Assembly (NCBI GenBank): GCA_037013685.1
Contig: CM072906.1
Span: 6,694,001-6,758,000, forward strand
DNA: 64,000 nucleotides
DNA from: Acridotheres tristis
Taxonomy: Eukaryota > Chordata > Aves > Passeriformes > Sturnidae
Direction of reading: 5' to 3'
Position 1 is the stretch's first letter, and each line of letters starts with the position of its first letter. The notes under the pieces are model-generated. The model was not told where the DNA came from. It ran no database searches and saw nothing but the letters and a program-made list of their open reading frames with translations. The position numbers and the translations under genes were made by a program. Shown in pieces: positions 1 through 13,246 of this stretch.

Positions 1-2995
<2,995 letters not shown>

Positions 2996-4707
2996 GACCT
3001 GACACCCGACACCTCCGCTCTCTTCTCCAAGGAAGGGGGAAGGAGAGGGAACAATAGGAAGCGACTTCCCTTAGACACATAACTCCTGTTTTATACGTCG
3101 TGGGATGGTGGGAAATGACTCTTGGTGATGTGCACCTGAGCGAGAGAATAGACTTGGCAGGGCTGGTTTAAAAATATATACTATATATAAGAAAAATATA
3201 TCGTAGAAAGGAACAGTGCATCGGCCTCTGCGTTCTAGGCTCCGGTTTGAGGCACCTTGGAAACTTAGCAAAGCAAACATGAGGTCAAAGGAGTCTGTCC
3301 TTGTACATGCACAGCACTCTGCTTTCACCCCAAAGACTGGGAAGCAAACGGAGCTGAAAGTGCATTGCCCTGGAAGTGAGCCTGTTTCCTTTGGATTCTC
3401 CCAAACCCTGACTGTCACCTCCCCTCGTCCCGAGACCACAAAGCAGAGTCGTGGGGGTTGTGACAAACGAACCAGAGTTCTCACAAAGTTCCTGTTGTTG
3501 TTTGCTCCATGTTTTCATGCGTGACAGGCTCAGCAGAGCCTGTGCCAACCCCAGCTGTGTCTGCAGGGGTCCAGCACAGCGGCTCGGGGTCTTACTGGAG
3601 ATGCAGCTGTTGTACCAAAGGCTTGCTCTCTCCTCTGGCTTCTTTTGGAACAATATTTATTTAGTTTTGACTATTATTTTTTTTTTATCAGACTGCGAAA
3701 TAAAGCGCCAGCCTACGGCAGCTTCCCCGAGACAGACACATGGAGTAAAGCACCACGGAGCAGCCCGGAGTGCATGGCCTCCTCCTCTGTACCTGCTTCC
3801 CCTGCCCAGCTGTAACCAAGAGGGGTGAATAAATAGCGTTTTTACTGAATGCTAGCTCAGAGGCTTTCTGCCTGCACCCTGCCCTTCCCCTTAGGATTTG
3901 CTCAGAGCAGAGTTGCCTGGTGGAAGTCGATGCTCCTTCTTCCTTTGTTGCTTGGTGTTGCCCTCTGTGTGCTGGAAGTTTCACAGAGAAGCCGATTTCT
4001 GTTGTTAAACAATAAGGTTTTGTTATGGATGCACCACACGGAGACATCACACCGACATCGGGGGCACCTCCCTGTGGCTGCTGGATAGTGAGGGCACTGG
4101 GATGGGGCGGATAAAGTGGATAACTTGAGTCAGAAGCAGCGCAGTGTGATGTTCCTGAGGGACTGCCAGCGACGGGAGAGACATTTCTGAGAGGGAAAGT
4201 TCCTGCGGCACACACTCTCCCCTCTCCTGCTTTGTTAGTAGGGATTTTCTATGGAAGCAGAGTCTTTGTTCCTTCCCAGTGCTCCTGGTCAGCCTCCTTT
4301 GCTAGGAAATGAGCAGGAACAGCAGATCTTAGGAAACAAAGGTCTTCTTTGCATCTAAATGCTCCTGAAGAATGGCAGCGACCCAGGAGACAAAGCAAAG
4401 CTCTTTGCACAGAGAAATGCAGGTCCTGGCTTCAATGCCATCCCCTCTGCAGTGCTGAGGGGCTGACAGGGTCCTGTTCCTCCCAGAGCCACCCAGGCCA
4501 GTGGGGAGAGCCGTGGGCTGGGGCTCACAGCTCCGAGGTTGCAGGTGGATGAACTTGGCGCTATTTTCTTATTTCATGAGACTGTACGATAGGAATTTGA
4601 CTGGGAGCAGCTCCTTACTGGTTGGACCTGGAAGGGGGGGGCTAGTAGTGTGTTGTTGCCTCCTTTCTGGCTGTCTTTGTTTTTAGTTTTCCCTCGCTGT
4701 CAATAAA
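2996..4707 (+). other. SUPT6H: SUPT6H 3' UTR with three candidate poly(A) signals
   Basis: Non-coding sequence after the SUPT6H stop. AATAAA hexamers lie near 3709, at 3828-3833 and at 4702-4707, so short and long 3' ends are possible. A short AT-rich stretch occupies about 3168-3204. No other gene is visible here. Which signal is used cannot be told from sequence. Confidence 0.6.
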
Positions 4708-5521
4708 AGTTCTACTTTTGGAAAGCTCGTCCGCATGCCCGGCGTGCGTGCTTCCTGTCGGGATGCTGTGGCTGCCACGGGGGCTTTGCACCCAGAGAGG
4801 AAGCAAAGCCTTCCTCTACCCTTGGAATTCCCCCCTGGACTCATGTGATCCGCTTATTTCACGGATTTGGGATTGCACTGCACGCTCCTCAATGTGGGCT
4901 TTGCTGTCTGCTTGACTCCTGCTGCTCCAGCTTTTTCCAAGTCTGGAATCTGGTGGAATCAAGGATCCCCACCCACCAGGAACGGACACAGGCACCATTC
5001 TCTGCCCCAGCTCTTCCCAGGCAGCATCTGCCTTTGTCCCAGGCCTGGAAAAGCATCTATTGTCCCACTCTAAGGAGCTTTGCAGGCATTTGAGGAGCCT
5101 TCAGGGAGGGCCAAGACCCTGTTCCTCCCAAAGGAAGGGAGAAGGAGTTGATGCTGGTGTGGGAGCACGGGAAAGGCAAGGGGTTAAGAGACTGAGAGAG
5201 CTTGGGTGGTGCATTTCAGAGAACTTCCAGAGAAAATTAAATGTCTGGGGAGCTGGAATTTAACCCTCTATCAGGGGAGCTAAAACTGGAGCTCAGCCCT
5301 GTTGCCAGCATGTGGCCAAGAGCTGTGTCCCCAGGGCCAGGACAGTGACATGAACTGAGGGGAGCAGTGAGGAACAGCTCAAACCTCTGGTCTGGATACC
5401 CACACAGCTCCAAGTGTTCCCCTCCCACGGGATCAGCCCTGGGATTTCCCCTGGATGCTGTCCCTAGTGCCATCCTTTTCCCTCACAGAGACAAAGCCGA
5501 GGCTGCTTGAGCAGATGTAAA
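4708..5521. other. SUPT6H-PROCA1 tail-to-tail intergenic stretch
   Basis: About 0.8 kb between the last SUPT6H poly(A) signal and the PROCA1 poly(A) signal on the opposite strand. I see no coding exon, RNA gene or repeat family in it. Confidence 0.5.
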
Positions 5522-5527
5522 TTTATT
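5522..5527 (-). terminator. PROCA1: PROCA1 poly(A) signal
   Basis: AATAAA on the minus strand, about 18 bases after the PROCA1 stop codon, giving a very short 3' UTR. Confidence 0.65.
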
Positions 5528-5544
5528 TCACAGCCACACAGGGC

Positions 5545-7442
5545 TCAGAGCTGCAGCTCTCCTGCAGGTTCAGCCTCAGTTTTACTTTTCAGCCTCTTCT
5601 TTCTGTTCCTCTCCTTCCTCCTCCTCTTCCCACTGGTGGTGGGGACTGGGGAGGGAGTGGCTGGCACTGGCTCCCTGCCCAATCCGTCCCGTGCAGGGGC
5701 ATCGCTCAGGATGGTGTTGGATGCTTCCCCCAAGGATGGCAGCAGGGCCCAGGGATCAGCGGGGGCAGCAGTTGCAGGATGGTTCCGTGCCCTCTTTTCA
5801 GAAGAGCCTTTCTTTTTCAGACCTTTCCCCTTATTTTTCTTATCTTTCTTTCTCTTCCTCTCTTTCTTGACTGCCTTGGGGGTGTGATGATCCACCGGGA
5901 GTGCTCCTCCCCCTGTGCTGCCCCACGGGGGGCTCAGGGGGACTCCCCTGGGCCTGGCTGCTCGGTCGATGAGCTCCCCCCCAAATTCATACAGCACCGG
6001 CTCTCGGGGCACCGCCACGGCCACCGTGTTGTACGTCTTGCACCTGCCAAAATTGAGGAAGCACCACAGGATGGGACAAGCCCAAGCAGGGAGAAGGTCC
6101 CCAGGGCAGGGGGCACTCACCAGACATAGAGATAGGGCTCCACACACTCCTCCCTGTAGGTGAACTCGAAGCAAGGCACCTGGATGACGTTGAAGAAGGC
6201 CTGGCCCACCACCCTCGAGGCCGTGTCGTTCACCCTCTGCAGGCACTCCTTCAACCTGCCCGGGGCAGAGCAGGGCTCAGGGGGCTGGCACCCCGCGGGG
6301 GGATGGCAGGGTGGCCCAGGGCAGGTTTGGGGACGCTCACCTGAGGTCGCAGTCGCAGTGGCTGATGGTGTGCCAGCGCAGGTTGCGGTAGCCGTAGCGC
6401 GCGGTGAAGGGGTGGATGACGTGCTGGCAGTGGTCGTGGTCCCGGCAGCACCGGTCCGTGTCCCGGTGCTCCCCTGCAGAGAAACGTGGGCTACAGGCAG
6501 GGCTAGGGTTGAGCTAGGCTAGGACTGGGATCAGGATTGGATTAGACTGACACACGCCTGGAATCATACTGCGATAGGTAAGGATGAATGGGTAGGGGCT
6601 GAACTGGATCAGAACTTGAGTGGGGACAAGGCTGGCACTGGGATGGGGACTGGGCTGCACCAATACCACGCTGGGGATGAGACTGGCGCTAGACTGGAGT
6701 CCTGGAGCTGGACCATGAGCAGGTTTAGGCTGGGATCAAGATAGCAATTGGGAGTGAACCAGTATTGGGATGGGGACAGGAATGTCAGCAGGATGGACCA
6801 CAAAATAGGGTAGAGACAGAGGACGGATCAAGAGTGGACTAGCACCAGAAAGGATTGTGATAAGGACTAGGCAGAGATGAACTGGGATTGGACTGATGCT
6901 TGGGTGAGGACTGAACCGAGACAGACAGGGATTGGACTAGCATGGGAACAGAGGCTGAAGGAGACCAGTACTGGGATGGGACTGGATTAGGATTGGTGGA
7001 GACTGACCCAGCACTGAGTCAGTCTGGACTGGGCTGGGATGGAGCAGCACTGGGTTGGGGATGGGATGGGATGGGATGGGATGGGATGGGATGGGATGGG
7101 ATGGGATGGGATGGGGAGAAGGGATTTGTGGAACGGAATTGGAAGAGATGGAAGGGAGCGGGATGGGATGAGAAGGGGTGGGATGAGAAGGGGTGGGATG
7201 AGAAGGGGTGGGATCAGATGGGATGGGAAGATACATGTGGCAGCATCCCTGCCGCCCTTACCCAGCTGCTCGTAGCTGTCCGCGTTGCTGCCCGCACCAC
7301 ACCACAGCGTCCCGGGGTAGGTGAGCCCGCGGCGGGCGCGGGGCCGTCCCGGCGGGGCCGCTCCGGGGACAGGTGGCAGCAGGAGCAGGAGGAAGAAGAT
7401 GAGGAGGAGGAGAAGGCGGCAGAGCAGCCCCGGGGCGCACAT
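5545..7442 (-). CDS. PROCA1: PROCA1: secreted group III phospholipase A2-like protein with basic tail
   Basis: Four exons, 7262-7442, 6341-6473, 6121-6255 and 5545-6043, give 315 aa. The ATG is followed by a Leu-rich signal peptide (residues about 5-26), a possible RARR processing site (35-38), then a bee-venom/group III PLA2 domain (about 41-155). It has the calcium-loop WCGAG (47-51), active-site [10 protein letters not shown] (67-76, His73-Asp74) and HCDCD (99-103). Such enzymes hydrolyse the sn-2 ester of phospholipids. The last exon adds a tail with two Lys/Arg-rich clusters resembling nuclear localisation signals. Human PROCA1 was named for binding cyclin A1; as I recall it has no signal peptide and a changed active site. 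Position between SUPT6H and RAB34 supports orthology. Secretion and activity are inferred. Confidence 0.9.
7061..7115. repeat. (ATGGG)11 microsatellite in PROCA1 intron 1
   Basis: Eleven perfect ATGGG units. The plus strand, which is the template for PROCA1, carries runs of GGG separated by AT, a pattern able to form a G-quadruplex. Confidence 0.95.
7165..7209. repeat. Three-copy 15-bp tandem repeat in PROCA1 intron 1
   Basis: Three identical copies of GGGATGAGAAGGGGT, probably grown from the nearby ATGGG array. Confidence 0.9.
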
Positions 7443-7780
7443 GGCACCGCGCCGCTCGCCGCCGTGGGGCCGCCTTATAGAGTGGCGCAGCCCGCCCACG
7501 CGGGGCGGCCCGGCACGGCTTGGCACGGCCCGGCACCGTGCGGAGGGTCCCGCAGAGCCGGGGTGCTGCAGCCGCTCCCGCCGCCGCGGCACGTCCGGCG
7601 CCGGCAGCCCGCGGGGAAGGGGTCACCCCTCCCGGTGGGACCGGCCCCGTTGCTGTGGCAGCCGGTGGGGTGATGTGCCGGGGCCGGTAACGAGCCGGCC
7701 CCAAACCCCCGCCCCGTGACGCACCGGCCCCCGCACAGCCCCCGGCCCCGGAGCGGCCCCCGACGGGAGAACGATGCTTC
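7262..7780. promoter_or_regulatory. CpG-rich promoter region at PROCA1 exon 1
   Basis: Dense CpG and high GC cover the first PROCA1 exon and the sequence upstream of it, as in a CpG-island promoter. The block may also serve the phosphoribosyltransferase gene on the other strand, whose coding start is at 8711. Boundaries were judged by eye. Confidence 0.5.
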
Positions 7781-7975
7781 CTGCATCCCTGTGTCCCATC
7801 CTATGGATGCTCTGCGCAGCCCTGGATCCCAGCCCACAGATGCTCCCTGCATCCCCGTGTCCCATCCTATGGATGCTCCCCACATCTGCATATCCCACCC
7901 CATGAATGCCTGCTGCATCCCCGTGTCCCATCCCATGGACGTTCCCTGCATCCCATCCTGCAGATGTGCCTTTTA
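7770..7975. repeat. Degenerate minisatellite, unit about 33-36 bp
   Basis: Repeated phrases of the type GCATCCCTGTGTCCCATCC followed by ATGGATGCTC recur about six times with substitutions. The open frames across it on both strands are by-products of the repeat. Confidence 0.8.
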
Positions 7976-8710
7976 CAGGACAGCCCAGAGCCCGGCGCCC
8001 AGCCGGGCTGGCAGCCCACAGCGGCATTCCCAGAGCGCTGCCAGGGCTGTCCCTCCTGGCCAGCTCCTGTCCTTGGAGTCCATTGACAGTCAGGACACAG
8101 CCGTGGCTCAGTGGGATGTTGTGGGAGCCAGCACTCAGCAGGGCAGGACGCTGTCTGGACACCCTAACGGGGACGTGCGTGGTCTCAAAAAGTTCCTGAG
8201 CTGCCCAAGACCACCCAAAACTACACGACATCCCCCTGAGCATCACCCTGGCTCGCTGACCCTTGCACCACAGGGTGCCACCCACACTGGCACAGGCAGC
8301 TGGTGCTGGGGACACTCTTGTGGGGTGCAAACACCACAGCCCCGCCGCTCCCCACCACAGCACTGCCTGGCTGGGACAGCAGAGCCAGTGGGGGACATCA
8401 CTGGCCCATGGGAAGGGTTCCTGCCTGGCGCTGTCTCTGTGTCCAGCTGGCCAAGGGCGCTGGCCCAGTGCCACAGGGGCTGCCCCTGCTCAGCTGTCGC
8501 TGTCTGTGACACTCCCGTGACGGTCCTGCTCGGCTCAGCCCTGCCACCAGCACCGAGGTATGGAGCTGGAACGGGAGCCCTGGGCCCTGGGGTGCCACGT
8601 GTGGGTGTGGGTGGGGGGTACCAGGCCATGGGGAGCCCTGGGGAGGCTGGAGGGGGGGAAGTCTCACCCCCCTTCATGCTCAGTGCTTGCAGTGCCTGCA
8701 GTTCCCACGC

Positions 8711-9695
8711 ATGGACCTGTGCCACGTCCCTGCTGCCCGGGAGAAGGGCTGGTACCTGGCACTGATGGCCCCCAACGTCAAGGGTCCCAACTATGCCTGG
8801 CTGGACCCCTCCCGGCTCTACTGCCACCCGCAAGTACCCAGTGTCCGGGGTGGATGGCACCCAGGGGTGCCAGGGTGGGCTGCATCTCCACAGGGCTGCT
8901 GGGGCACCCAGCTGTGGGTGCCCATGATGGGCTGCGGGCACCCAGCACCTCCCCTCTCCCCACAGGGCTTGCAGGACTGCGTGGCCGACCTGCTGCAGCC
9001 CTTCCAGGGAGATGCCATCGACATGGTGGCCGGCATTGACGCCATGGGCTTCATCCTGGGTGAGGGGGACACAGGTCACAGGTGAGTGCGGGGTCTCTGT
9101 CCCTTGTCCCCGAGGGTCTTGACAGTGCTGTGCCCACCTCCAGGCGCAGCAGCCGCGGCCACCCTGCAGAAAGGCTTCCTAGCCATCCGCAAAGCCGGGC
9201 ACCTCTGTGTGCAGACAGTGGCACAGCCCTACAGCGACTACTCGGGCCGGGAGAAGGTGATGGAGGTTCGCACTGATGCCATCTCACCAGGTGAGCCAGT
9301 GGGGTGCTCCCCTTTTGATGGGGCTGCCAGTGTGGGCACGGGGCACTCATCCACAGCCTCTCCCCGCTCCAGGTCTGCGCATCCTTCTCGTGGACCAGTG
9401 GGTTGAAACTGGGGGCACCATGAGAGCGGCCATCGAGCTGGTGGAGCGGCTGGGGGGGGTCGTGGCAGGTAAGAGAGGGCACCCCAGGGTGCACCCATGG
9501 GTGCAGTGGGACCACCATTCCCATAGGCTGTGGTGGCCAGTGCTGAGCCCCCCGTGTGTCCCCACAGGTGTCGCTGCCATCTGCATGGAGAACAGCGAGG
9601 GAGGGAAGTGGATCCAGGAGCGCTACAAGTGCTCCCACTGTGTCCCTCCCCGCCTGCAGCCCCACTTTGACCAGCACCACTTGGGCTGGGACTGA
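8711..9695 (+). CDS. APRT-like type I phosphoribosyltransferase
   Basis: Five coding exons, 8711-8833, 8966-9059, 9144-9290, 9373-9468 and 9568-9695 (TGA), join in frame to 195 aa. The fold is that of adenine phosphoribosyltransferase-type enzymes, which join a base to [15 protein letters not shown] (63-73) matches the APRT segment before the flexible loop, LAIRKAGHL follows, and [11 protein letters not shown] (128-138) is the PRPP-binding motif. Classical APRT has two acidic residues (VDD) where this has Asp-Gln. An extra C-terminal part with a Cys pair (KCSHC) follows. The ATG at 8711 is the first in frame after stretches that look like acceptor sites (8681-8700); a 5' non-coding exon ending near 8553 is possible. 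I do not recall this gene between PROCA1 and RAB34 in mammals. Substrate unknown. Confidence 0.85.
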
Positions 9696-9918
9696 TGTGG
9701 GACTGGCACCTCGTGCGTCCCCTGCAGCCCCCCTCGAGGGACACAAGGCTGCTGGCTCTGCAGGACAGGGATGCTCCTCGGTGGAAGAAAGAACTCGTCC
9801 TCAGAGGCACCCAGGCATCCTCCTGCTTGCCCATGAGCCTGGGGGCTGCACCCAAGGATAGGGAGACCCACAGCCAGCCCCAGCCCTCTGCCGCCAGCCC
9901 CACACCTTTCTTACAAAG

Positions 9919-9936
9919 CATAAAAAAGGTTTTATT
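9919..9936. terminator. Facing poly(A) signals of the phosphoribosyltransferase gene and RAB34
   Basis: CATAAA on the plus strand (9919-9924, a weaker variant) and AATAAA on the minus strand (plus-strand TTTATT, 9931-9936) lie within 18 bp. The two convergent transcripts should therefore overlap at their 3' ends. Confidence 0.55.
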
Positions 9937-10158
9937 ACGACAAAAGGGAGCCTGAGGGCATATCCCCCTGTGAGCAGTACCTGGGTTTGCATAGCTACAG
10001 GAGCCACACGGGTGCTCCTGCCCGCCCCAGCCAGGGATGCCCAGACAGGCGAGGGGCCAGGGGGGGCTGGGGGTGGCAGGGACGGCTCCTCGGGGCCGGC
10101 CGGGGTCGCCCCTCTTTGGTCCAGAGGTGTGAGCACGGAGTGGGCTGGGGCTGTCCCC

Positions 10159-12126
10159 TCACTGGCAGCACTTGGGTTTCTTGCGGGGCGTCGACAGGTA
10201 CAGGTCACTCTCCTTGCTGCTGATCCCTGAGGGACAGAGGAAGGAGGGTTGGTGGGTGGTGGGGGGGACAAGGGGGACACCCACGTGGGGCTGGCCATGG
10301 CTACTCACGCACGGTGTCGCCGATCCTGCGCGTGTTGTTGCCGCGCTCCAGCTCGGCCAGCACGCTGCTCTCAAAGGTCAGGGCTGCCACTCGGAAGAAG
10401 AAATCTCTCACGTTCTCCCCTGCCCCACGGGAAGAGACCCCCTGAGTGTCCCCTGACCTGGCTGACGCTGGGGTCTGCATCTCCCCAGCCAGCTGGGACT
10501 CACCAGTGAGTGAGGACACAGCCCAGTACTCTGCCTGCATCTCCTGGGCCACTTTGAGAGCATCCTTCTCCATCAGGCTGTACTGTGCTGGTGTCTGCCA
10601 ACCAAGCCAGCTATGGGTGGGTGACAGGGACAGCCAGGGCACAGTTTGCTCACAGGGAGGGGGACACACTCACGCTCAGATCCTTCTTGGAGCCCACCAA
10701 GAAGAGGATCACGTTGGATGGGTCATTCTCCTTTAGGGCATCAGCCAGCCACTGCCTGTGCGAGCCACTGTCACCAGCTGCTGGCTGAGCACTGCCATTG
10801 TGCTCACACACCAGAGCAGCCTCACAGCCCCTCTCTGTCCAGCCCTCACATTCATCCCTGGCCCCACTCCTGTGCCATGTGTCACCTACCGTGTGTGCTC
10901 CAGGGACCCCACGTCGTTGACATCGAAGACAATCACGATGGCTGGGGGAGGAAGGAGGGTGAGATGGGCACAAGGACAGTGGGATCTGGGACACAGGGAC
11001 AGGGCAGCTGGGATGCAGTGGGGAGCTCACCCTGTGCTCCCCGGTAGTAGGTGGAGGCAATGCACTTGAAACGTTCCTGGCCAGCCGTGTCCCACCTGGG
11101 GGGGTGTGGGAGGTGAGGGGGGGTTGCAGGGGGTGTGGGGAGGGGGCTGGCATCTACTCACAGCTGCAAGCTGAAGGGCACCCCCAGCACCTCAAACCGC
11201 TCCATCTCGAAATCCACCCCGATGGTCGCCTTGTAGTTCTTATCAAAAGTGTCCTTGCAGAACCTGTGGGGGAGATGAAGGGGATATCAACATCCCCTGA
11301 CCCCCTCAGCCCAACCCCCTGGGGGCTCAGTGCCTCCCCTCACCTCCCGGGAGTGCCCAGCACCAGAGTCTGGCTTGGAGCTGGGCTCAGCCCAAGGTGA
11401 TGTTGCCCTATGGGGGAGAGGGGTCACTCCCCCCACTCGCCATCCCCCTCCAAGCCTCTCCGGGGGTCCCGTTACCGGTTGATCAGGCAGGTCTTCCCCA
11501 CCGAGAGATCTCCCACCACGATGATCTTGGAGATCTTGAACCTGCAGCAAGGAGGGGGACGCTCAGCTCAGCAGGGTGGGGGGCACCCCCCGGCTGACCC
11601 CGGGGCCAGAGGGGCTCATGGGATGGGCGGGCATCACCCCACGGCCCCTCGTGTCCGCAGCGCTCCGCATCCCGGCCCTGCTCATCCCGGACCCCCCGTG
11701 TCCGCTCCCGCCCCGTGCTCCCCCCGTGTCCCCCCCGCTCCGCATTCCAGTGTCGTGACGCAGGGCTCGGCACCGGGCAGCGCCGGCAGCCACGCGGCGC
11801 CCACGCCGGGGACCCCCACCCGCGGCTGGCGGGACCGCGGGCCCCTTGTCACCCCCCCCATGCCAACAGCGGGGACCCCAAAGCTCGCAGCACTGACCCC
11901 ACAGTGCCCGTCCGCTCCTCCTGGCAGGCGCTGGCCACTGTGGGGTGGAAGGCGGGGCGGGTGTGCAGGGCGGCCTCCTTCCGAAAACACTGTGAGGGGG
12001 ACAAAGAGGGACAGCGGGGTGACCACGGGGCTCGGGGAGGTCACCCCCGGGCTGGTGTGTCCCCCTGCTCACCGGGGGCAGGTCGGCGATGACCCTGTCC
12101 CTGCGGACCGGAGCCAGCACGTTCAT
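10159..12126 (-). CDS. RAB34: RAB34 small GTPase
   Basis: Ten exons on the minus strand: 12073-12126, 11898-11989, 11476-11541, 11162-11263, 11031-11095, 10890-10941, 10674-10755, 10504-10594, 10309-10419, 10159-10226 (TGA). They join to 260 aa, one more than human. RAB34 is a Golgi and pericentriolar Rab needed for early ciliary vesicle formation, macropinocytosis and lysosome positioning. Visible motifs: the conserved N-terminal extension (MNVLAPVRRDR), P-loop GDLSVGKT (59-66), switch II WDTAGQE (106-112), and GSKKD (165-169) in place of the usual NKxD, a known RAB34 feature. The protein ends KKPKCCQ, with the Cys pair expected to be prenylated. All introns are GT-AG and most are very short. 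Confidence 0.96.
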
Positions 12127-12206
12127 GGTCCGTGGGTGGCCGGGGGAGCAGGGATGGGATGAGGGTCACCGCGAGGTCTGGGGACAGAAAGAGTAAGGAG
12201 TAGCGA

Positions 12207-12735
12207 TGTCCCCATGTCACAGTTGTCCCCATAAACAGCATTCTGAAACATGGTTGTCCCCGCGTCCCCAGGTGGGGCTGTCCCGTTATCCCAACAGTCA
12301 CCACTTTCTCAGGACAGGGTTGTCCCTGTGTTCTGATTCCCCACGTCACCAAGGATGGCTGTCCCCACATCCCCGCCACTTCGAGTCCCCTGGCTGCGGC
12401 TGTCCCCACACTCTGGGACACAGATGGCCCCGTGTCCCAGCCATCCCCACATCCCGAGTGTGCCATCCCCAGGGTATCACTGTCCCCCTGCCCTCAGGTG
12501 TGGCTGTCCCACATCCTGGGATAGAACTGTCCCCGTGTGTCACGCCCTCACATTCCTACACACCCAGGTACCACTGTCCCCATGTTCCATCCATCCCCAT
12601 GTCCCAGCTGTCCCCATAGCCATCCCAGGCTATCGCTGTACCCGTGTCCCGCAATGTATCTGTCCCCAAGTCCCACCCATCCCCATCTCCGTGTCCCACC
12701 GGTCCCCGCTTGTCACCCCCCGTCCCGTGTCCGCC
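12207..12735. repeat. Degenerate minisatellite upstream of RAB34
   Basis: Many diverged copies of a phrase close to CTGTCCCCACATCCC, spaced roughly 25-40 bp. It lies just 5' of the RAB34 start codon (minus strand), in its 5' UTR, an intron or its promoter. Open frames here come from the repeat. Confidence 0.8.
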
Positions 12736-12883
12736 GTGCACGGACCCCGCCGTCCCCTCGCCTCATCCCAGTCCAAGATCAAGTTCTCCCCGCCTCGTTC
12801 CTGTCCCCACAGCGGGGAAATGAAATGGGGTGTCCCCGTTAACACGAACCTCCCAGCGCCGGTAGCGGTGCTCGGTGCTTCAC

Positions 12884-12977
12884 GCCCAGTCCCGGAGTAA
12901 CCGGCGTCCTGGCCCCTCCCACGCCCCCGAACGGGGGCGTGGGAGGGGCCAGGACGCCGGTTACTCCGGGACTGGGC
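12884..12977. repeat. Perfect inverted repeat, 46-bp arms, 2-nt spacer
   Basis: Bases 12884-12929 and 12932-12977 are exact reverse complements, separated only by AA at 12930-12931; pairing ends at a C/C mismatch just outside. Each arm carries a CCCACGCCC GC-box-like core. The repeat makes both strands encode the same short peptide, so frames here are not genes. It may be a real hairpin-forming element or an assembly fold-back. Confidence 0.97.
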
Positions 12978-13084
12978 CATTGCGCTGCTACCACCGCAAC
13001 GGGACCCCGGTAATCCCTCGCCACCCCGGGGCTCACCCCGGTCCCGCACCGCCACGACGGCGGGGAGGGACAGCAGCGTAGCAG

Positions 13085-13137
13085 ACTACAACTCCCAAGA
13101 GGCCCTACGGCGCGCGGGACATCACTGCGCGTGCGCG
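13085..13137. promoter_or_regulatory. ZNF143/THAP11-like and NRF1-like sites in the RAB34-RPL23A promoter
   Basis: ACTACAACTCCCAA (13085-13098) fits the core of the ZNF143/THAP11 site found in many CpG promoters. TGCGCGTGCGCG (13126-13137) is close to the NRF1 consensus. Both lie between the divergent genes RAB34 and RPL23A, nearer to RPL23A. Confidence 0.6.
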
Positions 13138-13246
13138 GAAGAGTCCGTTAACGAGTACTACCACTACCGGCATGCTTCGAAAATGTCGTGAGAGTTGGGG
13201 CGGCGGGGTAATGGAGTTTCCGTCTTGCTCCCGCGAGATTTGGGGG

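Noticed and set aside
6942..7673. Long plus-strand frame with GWDGMGWDG repeats
   Set aside because: Translation of the ATGGG microsatellite running into the antisense of PROCA1 exon 1; no splice or start context.
7475..8474. Frames with repeated GWDTGMQ-type peptides (minus) and HPMDAP-type peptides (plus)
   Set aside because: By-products of the 33-36-bp minisatellite at 7770-7975.
12630..13081. Frames on both strands encoding the same peptide (QSRSNRRPGPSHAP)
   Set aside because: Caused by the perfect inverted repeat, not by two genes.
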